Below are positions 48,683 through 54,193 of a stretch of 64,000 bases of DNA, one piece after another. The notes under the pieces are model-generated. The model saw nothing but the letters and a program-made list of their open reading frames with translations. It had not been told where the DNA came from and did not search any database. The stretch is from assembly GCA_900545495.1 (NCBI GenBank), contig UQZJ01000005.1, positions 62,001-126,000 on the forward strand, given 5' to 3'. Position 1 is the first letter of the stretch. Each line of letters opens with the position of its first letter. The stretch is from an uncultured Eubacteriales bacterium (GTDB taxonomy: Bacteria > Bacillota > Clostridia > Oscillospirales > Oscillospiraceae). The position numbers and the translations under genes are program-made.

Positions 48683-48711
48683 ATGACTTTTTCCGCCCTA
48701 TGCGCTACAAT
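48683..48711 (+). promoter_or_regulatory. Possible promoter of the rhomboid-like gene
   Basis: ATGACT (48683-48688) and TACAAT (48706-48711) are 17 nt apart, ~36 nt before the TTG start. Confidence 0.4.
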
Positions 48712-48747
48712 AGGCGTTACTTGAATTTGTACAGGAGGAAATTCCCC

Positions 48748-49614
48748 TTGAAAAAGCTCTATGACGGGGTGCAGCGTTTCTGCGCCGCCCACCCCCGCTT
48801 CGGTATCCCCAATCTGATGCGCGTCATCGTCATCGGCAACGTGGCGGTGTACATCCTGTCCATGCTGACAGCGGCCTCCAACCCTGCCGCGCTGGACTTT
48901 CTGGCGTTCAACCTGAACGGTCTGCTCCACGGCGAGATCTGGCGCATCGTGACATTCATCTTCTATCCCAGCGCCGGCTCCCCCTTCTGGCTGCTCATCA
49001 GCCTGTACTTCTATTACTGGATCGGCTCCACGCTGGAGCGGCAGTGGGGTACCGCCAAGTTCAATCTCTACTACTTCAGCGGTATGCTGCTGACGGTGCT
49101 GGGTACGATTCTGGCCAGCGTCATCACCGGCAACAACTTCATCACCGTGGCGGGCACCACCTATGTGAACCTGTCCATGTTCTTCGCCTTTGCCATGCTG
49201 TTCCCGGACACCACGGTGCTGTTCATGTTCTTCCTGCCGGTGAAGATGAAGTGGCTGGCGTATCTGGACGGCGCGCTGTTCGCCTTTGACATTATCCGCG
49301 CCATTGGCCTGCACGACTGGGCTGGCGTGGTGCTGCCGGTGGTGGCGCTGCTGAACTTCGCCGTGTTCATCTGGCCGGAGGTGCACTATCTGGCCGCCCG
49401 CACCAAGAGGCAGTACAGCCCCAAGACCGTGCAGTACAAGCAGGCGGTAAAGCAGCAGGAGAAGGAAAAGGGCTACCACCACAAGTGCGCCGTCTGCGGC
49501 CGCACCGACACGGACTACCCCGACCTCCAGTTCCGCTATTGCAGCAAGTGCGCGGGCTACCACTGCTTCTGTCAGGATCATATCTTCAACCACGTTCACT
49601 TCACCGAGGAATAA
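48748..49614 (+). CDS. Rhomboid-like membrane protein with C-terminal Cys/His zinc-binding tail
   Basis: A 288-residue protein with about six hydrophobic segments. GEIWRIVTFIFYPSAGSPFW near residue 60 and YYWIGSTLERQWGTAKFNLY near 90 match the rhomboid fold (WR motif, LE...WG). However, the catalytic GxSG is not present: the corresponding segment reads TTYVNLSMFFAFAMLFPDTT, and no partner His is evident. The soluble tail (residues ~245-288) has CAVC, CSKC and CFC with two His, a zinc-ribbon/RING-like arrangement. The start is TTG 48748 with AGGAGG 9 nt upstream. It therefore looks like a rhomboid pseudoprotease; its role is unknown. Confidence 0.82.
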   Translation: MKKLYDGVQRFCAAHPRFGIPNLMRVIVIGNVAVYILSMLTAASNPAALDFLAFNLNGLLHGEIWRIVTFIFYPSAGSPFWLLISLYFYYWIGSTLERQWGTAKFNLYYFSGMLLTVLGTILASVITGNNFITVAGTTYVNLSMFFAFAMLFPDTTVLFMFFLPVKMKWLAYLDGALFAFDIIRAIGLHDWAGVVLPVVALLNFAVFIWPEVHYLAARTKRQYSPKTVQYKQAVKQQEKEKGYHHKCAVCGRTDTDYPDLQFRYCSKCAGYHCFCQDHIFNHVHFTEE

Positions 49615-49622
49615 TATGCTGC

Positions 49623-49660
49623 ACCCCCCTCCGACCCTCGCGGTCGGAGGGGGGTTTTTT
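49623..49660 (+). terminator. Terminator after the rhomboid-like gene
   Basis: ACCCCCCTCCGACC pairs with GGTCGGAGGGGGGT and is followed by T6. Confidence 0.9.
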
Positions 49661-49700
49661 ATGTCCGCGCCGCCGTGGTTCTATTTTTTCACTTTCCCTC

Positions 49701-49729
49701 TTGACACGGAACTGTATCATCTGTATAAT
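49701..49729 (+). promoter_or_regulatory. Sigma-A promoter of the GntR-ABC operon
   Basis: TTGACA (49701-49706) and TATAAT (49724-49729), both perfect, are 17 nt apart, ~57 nt before the GntR start. Confidence 0.88.
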
Positions 49730-49760
49730 ACAGTTAACAACCGTACTATTCGAGTAATAC
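49721..49760. promoter_or_regulatory. Candidate GntR operators
   Basis: CTGTAT-A-ATACAG (49721-49733) is a perfect palindrome covering the -10 box. A related half (ACTGTATCAT) lies directly upstream, and GTACTATTCGAGTAATAC (49743-49760) is a second, imperfect palindrome downstream. The layout suits autorepression by the GntR protein. Confidence 0.65.
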
Positions 49761-49786
49761 AGTTTTGCAGAGAGGAGGCGAGACAC

Positions 49787-50176
49787 ATGATCTCATTCGA
49801 GGCGTTCCGCCAGACGGACGGCACGCCCATCTATCTCCAGATCATCCGCTACATCCAGCAGGGGCTGGCGGCAGGCACCATACAGGACGGCGACGAGCTG
49901 CCCTCCCGGCGGGTGGTGTCGGCGCTGCTGGCGGTGAACCCCAACACGGTGCAAAAGGCGTTCAAGCAGCTGGAGGACGAAGGACTTGTGACCTCCCGCG
50001 CCGGCGCCAAGAGCTGCATACAGGTCACGCCGGAGCAGATTGCCGCCCTGCGCAGGGAGCTGCTGGAAACGGAGATGCAGGCCATGGTGGACGCCGCCAG
50101 GCGCCTGGGACTGACGCGGGAGGACGCCCACCGCCTGCTGGACACACTGTACGACAAGGAGGGAACGGACGCATGA
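49787..50176 (+). CDS. GntR-family (YtrA-like) transcriptional regulator
   Basis: A 129-residue regulator. The winged HTH occupies residues ~10-75: TPIYLQIIRYIQQGLAAGTI, GDELPSRRVVSALLAVNPNT and VQKAFKQLEDEGLVTSRAGA. The effector domain is reduced to ~50 helical residues, the mark of the YtrA subfamily, which usually controls a neighbouring ABC transporter. ATG 49787 has AGAGGAGGCG upstream; an upstream in-frame start at 49616 lies in the previous terminator. Palindromes at the promoter fit autoregulation. The stop overlaps the next start (ATGA). Confidence 0.93.
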   Translation: MISFEAFRQTDGTPIYLQIIRYIQQGLAAGTIQDGDELPSRRVVSALLAVNPNTVQKAFKQLEDEGLVTSRAGAKSCIQVTPEQIAALRRELLETEMQAMVDAARRLGLTREDAHRLLDTLYDKEGTDA

Positions 50177-50982
50177 GAAAGCATTTATCCGTGCTGGCGC
50201 TGGCCGCACGCGGCACCGTATGGCGGGTCTTAGCTGTCACGCTGCTGGCGGCGGTACTGTCCGGCGCGCTGCTGTGGCTGGTACCGGCGCAGGAGCCGGG
50301 CGCCGTCATCGTAGCGCCGGACGGTACGGAGACGCCGCAGTATGAGCTGGTCGATTTCTGTAAGCTGCCCGGCAGGACCGGCGCAGCCATCGCCTGTGCC
50401 GCGGGCTTTGCCGCCCTGCTGGCGGTGCTGAGTCTCAACGGCTGCGGCTACGGGGTGAAAACCGGCTGCACCGTGCAGCGCCTGCGGGTCGGTGAGGGCT
50501 CGCTGTGCCTGTGGTGGACGCTGCACTACGCCGTGTGCGTGCTGTTCTACTGGGCGGTGATGGCGGCGGTGTTCACGGCGGTGGTGAAGCTGCGGATCGA
50601 CGCATGGACGCCGCCCCCGTACTACGGGTATACCATCGGCGGGCAGACTCTGCTGCTGACGGTGTACGGCGGCAAATTCCTGCACCACCTGCTGCCCCTG
50701 CGGGACGCCACCGTATGGGTGGAAAATCTGCTGCTGACGGCGCTGTGTGCCGCGGCTGCCGCCCAATTCTCCCACGCACAGCGCCGGGGACACTTCAGCA
50801 TCGCGCCCTTGCTGGCGCTGGCGCTGACCATTCTCAGTTTTTTCTTCCCCATGGGCTCCAGCACCACCCTGCTGGTGTGCCTGGTCACCGCGTTGGCACT
50901 GGGCATCACGCTATGTCAATTCCAGAAAGGAGAGACGGACGATGACGCAAAAACGGACTTCCGCTCTGCGCAGAACCCTTGA
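50173..50982 (+). CDS. Membrane protein of a GntR-controlled ABC cassette
   Basis: A 269-residue protein with about six to seven hydrophobic segments: VWRVLAVTLLAAVLSGALLW near residue 17, AAIACAAGFAALLAVLSLNG near 73, LHYAVCVLFYWAVMAAVFTA near 115, and three more towards the C-terminus (LLALALTILSFFFPMGS, TLLVCLVTALALGITL). I see no conserved family motif that I can name; it is probably a permease-like partner of the ATPase encoded at 51498. It overlaps the GntR gene by 4 nt and the next gene by 41 nt, so it is clearly co-translated. Confidence 0.75.
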   Translation: MRKHLSVLALAARGTVWRVLAVTLLAAVLSGALLWLVPAQEPGAVIVAPDGTETPQYELVDFCKLPGRTGAAIACAAGFAALLAVLSLNGCGYGVKTGCTVQRLRVGEGSLCLWWTLHYAVCVLFYWAVMAAVFTAVVKLRIDAWTPPPYYGYTIGGQTLLLTVYGGKFLHHLLPLRDATVWVENLLLTALCAAAAAQFSHAQRRGHFSIAPLLALALTILSFFFPMGSSTTLLVCLVTALALGITLCQFQKGETDDDAKTDFRSAQNP

Positions 50983-51484
50983 GCGCATCCTGCCCCCCAA
51001 CGTACCGGCGGACACCATGCACGGCATCATCGTCGGCAGTCTGGCCATCGGCGCACTGGCGGCTGCCATCGACTTCACCGTGCATTACGCCGCGACCTAC
51101 CGGGGTATGTTCTACTGGGACGGACGGCTGATGGACACGGCGCTGATGGGCCCCTTCTCCGCCTATGCGGAGCCGGTGGTCATCGTGTTCGGCGTGGTGG
51201 TGCTGCTGGCGCTGCTGTCCGCCGTGATGCTGTACAGCTCCTACTATCTGGGCGGACGCAGCATCTACCTGATGCGCCGTCTGCCCGATGGGCGGCAGAC
51301 CCTGCGGCGTCAGGTGTGGACGGCGCCGCTGCTGTGGGCGGTAAGCACCGTGGTGCTGTGCGCGCTGGTGCTGGGCCTGTGCTACGGGGCGTGGTACTGC
51401 ATCACCCCCAGCCAGTGCCTGCCCACGGAGGAGAATGTCCAGCGGGTCATGAACGCCATTGCGGCGTCGCCCTATTCCAGCTAA
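50942..51484 (+). CDS. Second membrane protein of the ABC cassette
   Basis: A 180-residue protein with three or four hydrophobic segments (HGIIVGSLAIGALAAAIDFT near 28, EPVVIVFGVVVLLALLSAVM near 78, WTAPLLWAVSTVVLCALVLG near 128). The loop YLGGRSIYLMRRLPDGRQTL between segments resembles the cytoplasmic loop in ABC-2-type permease-associated proteins of Clostridia. Its start lies 41 nt inside the preceding gene, with AAAGGAGAGACGGACG as ribosome binding site. Its function with the ATPase is inferred from position. Confidence 0.75.
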   Translation: MTQKRTSALRRTLERILPPNVPADTMHGIIVGSLAIGALAAAIDFTVHYAATYRGMFYWDGRLMDTALMGPFSAYAEPVVIVFGVVVLLALLSAVMLYSSYYLGGRSIYLMRRLPDGRQTLRRQVWTAPLLWAVSTVVLCALVLGLCYGAWYCITPSQCLPTEENVQRVMNAIAASPYSS

Positions 51485-51497
51485 GGAGGGAACTCAT

Positions 51498-52244
51498 ATG
51501 CTTGAGATCAATCATGTCAGCAAGAAATACGGCTCCAAGGAGGCGCTGCACGATGTGTCCCTGACGCTGCCACGCGGGCAGATCGTGGGGCTGTTCGGGG
51601 AGAACGGCGCGGGCAAGACCACGCTGATGAAGTGCGCGCTGGGTCTTGTGCGGCACGAGGGCGCGGTGACGCTGGACGGCGCCGCCATCGACCGCACCAA
51701 CATCGACCGGCTCAGCTTCGCCACCTGCGAGCACTCCTTCTTCCCCGCTCTGACGGCGGCGGCCCACCGGGATTTCTACGCCGCCCACTTCCCCCGCTTC
51801 AACGACAAGCGGTTTCAGCGCCTGATGGACTTCTTCTCCCTGCCCATGGACAAGAAGCTGCGCAGCTTCTCCGCCGGTATGCAGAACCAGTTCGAGGTCA
51901 TCATGGCGCTGTCGCAGGGCGCGGACTATATCCTGATGGATGAGCCCTTCGCGGGCAACGACATCTTCAACCGGGAGGACTTCTACAAGGTGCTGCTGGG
52001 CATCCTGACGGAGCAGGAGACGGTGCTGCTGAGCACCCACCTCATCGAGGAGGTCAAGGACTGCATCTCCCGCGCCGTCCTGATCCGGGAGGGCGTCATC
52101 GTGGGTGACTGCACCGCCGACGCGCTGGAGGAGTCCGGCCGCGACCTGATGACCTACATCAAGGAGACGTACCACTACCGGGCCGACCGGGTCAGCCGCG
52201 CACTGGGCGAGCTGACGGACGGAGAGGCGGGTGAGGACGGATGA
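51498..52244 (+). CDS. ABC transporter ATP-binding protein
   Basis: A 248-residue ATPase. Walker A is GLFGENGAGKTTLMKCALGL near residue 32; the signature motif is degenerate, FSAGMQNQFEVIM in place of LSGGQ near 130; Walker B is DYILMDEPFAGNDIFNRED near 148; the switch His is in LLSTHLIEEV near 181. This form is typical of the YtrB-like/bacitracin-type ATPases paired with GntR regulators. ATG 51498 has TAAGGAGGGAACTCAT; an upstream in-frame start at 51459 lies within the preceding gene. The last gene of the cassette overlaps its stop. Confidence 0.94.
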   Translation: MLEINHVSKKYGSKEALHDVSLTLPRGQIVGLFGENGAGKTTLMKCALGLVRHEGAVTLDGAAIDRTNIDRLSFATCEHSFFPALTAAAHRDFYAAHFPRFNDKRFQRLMDFFSLPMDKKLRSFSAGMQNQFEVIMALSQGADYILMDEPFAGNDIFNREDFYKVLLGILTEQETVLLSTHLIEEVKDCISRAVLIREGVIVGDCTADALEESGRDLMTYIKETYHYRADRVSRALGELTDGEAGEDG

Positions 52245-53803
52245 AGCGCTGTCTGACAGCTGCGGCGGCGATGCTGGTGCTGGCCGCCGTCCTGCTCCCC
52301 GCCCTGTCCCTGCGGCTGGACGGCACCGCCACCCCCCTGCCCTACACCGTCGCCCTTGCACGGGGCGACATCGCGGCGGCGGAGGGTCTGCGCTTCCGCA
52401 CCGCCATCAAGTACGGCTCCCAGCTGCGCTGGGACACCGTTTACGACGTACACGACAACACGTGGGACACCACCCACCGTCTGGTGAACAGCCAGGGCAG
52501 CGGCCGCCTTAGTTTCTACGACCGGCAGCAGGAGCGGGATGAACTCTACTACGGCCTCTACACCGACCGGCGGTATATCTCCCTGATAGAGCAGCCGGAC
52601 GGCCCGCTGATGACCCGTCTCATCCAAGGCTATCAGACCTATGGGAACAACGATCCCTACGGCAATGGCAGGGGCTATACCGAGCTGATACGGCTGCGGG
52701 AGCTCTACGACACCTATCCCCTGTACCTGTCCCCGGACTATGGGGATCTGAGCCCGCTGCTGCGGGACAGCGAAAGAGACTACTACGCCGACTGCTATCC
52801 CGCCTTCGACAAGCTCCGTATCCCCGTGGGGGAGACGGACTGGATGGAGCCGACTCTCTATTACTACGCAGACAACCAGATGTATCTGTCCGGCGACACC
52901 ACGCTCCACGCGGAGAATCGCTTCACCCCCTTCTCCATCGGACGGGAGGACGGCTTTCTGACCACGGTGGGCTTTGCCGCCGACGCAGACCCCCAGCCGG
53001 AGTGGGCGCCGGAGGGCTTCGGCCTGTGGTATGCCCCAATGGAGCTGAACAGCTACACCTCCTCCGCCGGAGGCGGCTACTCCCTGCGTGTTCCGGACAT
53101 GGCGCGGCTCCGGCTGGTCTATCCGCTGGATATCGCCGGGCAGCGGGTGGTGGGTCTGCAATTCACCTATGACCAGTCCGAGATCCTGCTGACCACGGCG
53201 GAGAACGGGCAGTACGTCCTGCGGGTGCTGGACGCCGCCGACTTCCACTGCAAGCTGACGCTGGTGGTGGATGAGGATACGGAGTTACAGCACCACGAGG
53301 CCACCATGGGTACCCAGAACGGCACAGCCTACGAGCTGGACTGCTACAACTATGTGCTGCCGGTCTACAACAGCACCGAGGACCTGCTGGTGGCCTGCGC
53401 CGGAAATCACCTCACCGTGCTGCGTCCCGGCGGCGGCAGTTGGGCCGTGGACTTTTCCTTCGAGATGGCGTGGCCGAGGTGGAACGAGGACGGGCAACTC
53501 ATCTGGAGCGACCTCCGCTATCCGCTGGACGCCAGCGTCTACGGGTATGACTATGGCTACATCGACGGCTTTGGGTCGCCGGGACTTTCAGATACGCTGG
53601 ATGATATCTCCATGCTCTACCGGGACGGCAAGCTGGCGCTTGCCACCGGCGACGGCGAGGGGACCTACACGCTGGTGTCGGTGTACGACCGCACCGGTAT
53701 GCTGTACGGCGCGGTCCTCAAGGCGGGACTATCCACGCAGGCCATCGGCGGTCCGTGGTGGTTCTTCGACCCCATGCGCCGCACAGAGCTTCTCTGGGAC
53801 TGA
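52241..53803 (+). CDS. Exported protein of unknown function in the ABC cassette
   Basis: A 520-residue protein with an N-terminal signal peptide or anchor (KRCLTAAAAMLVLAAVLLPA, residues ~2-22). The rest is hydrophilic, rich in Tyr, Asp and Trp, with no transmembrane segment. Late parts such as SEILLTTAENGQYVLRVLDA, NHLTVLRPGGGSWAVDFSFE and DGKLALATGDGEGTYTLVSV look like repeated beta strands of a propeller-type fold (inference). It overlaps the ATPase gene by 4 nt. Neighbours suggest a role as extracytoplasmic component of the transporter or as sensed or exported substrate. I do not recognise the family. Confidence 0.75.
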   Translation: MKRCLTAAAAMLVLAAVLLPALSLRLDGTATPLPYTVALARGDIAAAEGLRFRTAIKYGSQLRWDTVYDVHDNTWDTTHRLVNSQGSGRLSFYDRQQERDELYYGLYTDRRYISLIEQPDGPLMTRLIQGYQTYGNNDPYGNGRGYTELIRLRELYDTYPLYLSPDYGDLSPLLRDSERDYYADCYPAFDKLRIPVGETDWMEPTLYYYADNQMYLSGDTTLHAENRFTPFSIGREDGFLTTVGFAADADPQPEWAPEGFGLWYAPMELNSYTSSAGGGYSLRVPDMARLRLVYPLDIAGQRVVGLQFTYDQSEILLTTAENGQYVLRVLDAADFHCKLTLVVDEDTELQHHEATMGTQNGTAYELDCYNYVLPVYNSTEDLLVACAGNHLTVLRPGGGSWAVDFSFEMAWPRWNEDGQLIWSDLRYPLDASVYGYDYGYIDGFGSPGLSDTLDDISMLYRDGKLALATGDGEGTYTLVSVYDRTGMLYGAVLKAGLSTQAIGGPWWFFDPMRRTELLWD

Positions 53804-53811
53804 ACGCACAG

Positions 53812-53847
53812 GTAAAGCCTCCGGTCTGACCGGAGGCTTTACTTTTT
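53812..53847 (+). terminator. Terminator of the GntR-ABC operon
   Basis: GTAAAGCCTCCGGTC and its complement form a near-perfect stem with a 2-nt loop, followed by T5. Confidence 0.9.
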
Positions 53848-53870
53848 GTTTCCGTCCGGGAAAATGTTTC

Positions 53871-53900
53871 TTGACAAACGCCGTTTTGCGGTGATACACT
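53871..53900 (+). promoter_or_regulatory. Promoter of the glycine cleavage operon
   Basis: TTGACA (53871-53876) and TACACT (53895-53900) are 18 nt apart, ~45 nt upstream of the first glycine aptamer. Confidence 0.65.
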
Positions 53901-53946
53901 CTGTATACAAGGCAGATTCTGCCGCGTACAAGTACATATCGATCGG

Positions 53947-54151
53947 ACGATGGGATCGGGAGAGATCGCAGTTGCGGCGCCGAAGGGGAACGCAGAAGCT
54001 CTCAGGCAAAAGGACCGGTTCCGGACGATACTCCGAAAAGGCCGGACGGCAACGCCCGACCACCGAAGGTGCAACCTCCCATCGGGAGGGAATCTCTCAG
54101 GTAACTCAACGGGGGCACAAGGCCGTGATGAGCGGTTTTGTGTCCTTTTTT
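53947..54151 (+). ncRNA. Tandem glycine riboswitch with terminator
   Basis: The first aptamer shows GGGAGAG, GCGCCGAAGGGGAAC and CTCTCAGGCAAAAGGACCG (~53957-54018). The second shows ACTCCG, CACCGAAGGTGCAACC and ATCTCTCAGG (~54028-54110). A 13-bp hairpin follows, GGGCACAAGGCCG (54113-54125) with its G-U-tolerant complement (54133-54145), then T6. Known glycine riboswitches ahead of gcv operons turn expression on when glycine is abundant by preventing this terminator; the layout fits that model. Confidence 0.93.
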
Positions 54152-54193
54152 GCTGCCCAAAAACGATCCATGATCTTGAAGGAGGAAAAACGT

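Noticed and set aside
53846..54193. Upstream in-frame extension of the gcvT-glyA reading frame
   Set aside because: It runs through the promoter, both glycine aptamers and the terminator; ATG 54194 has the proper ribosome binding site and the family N-terminus.
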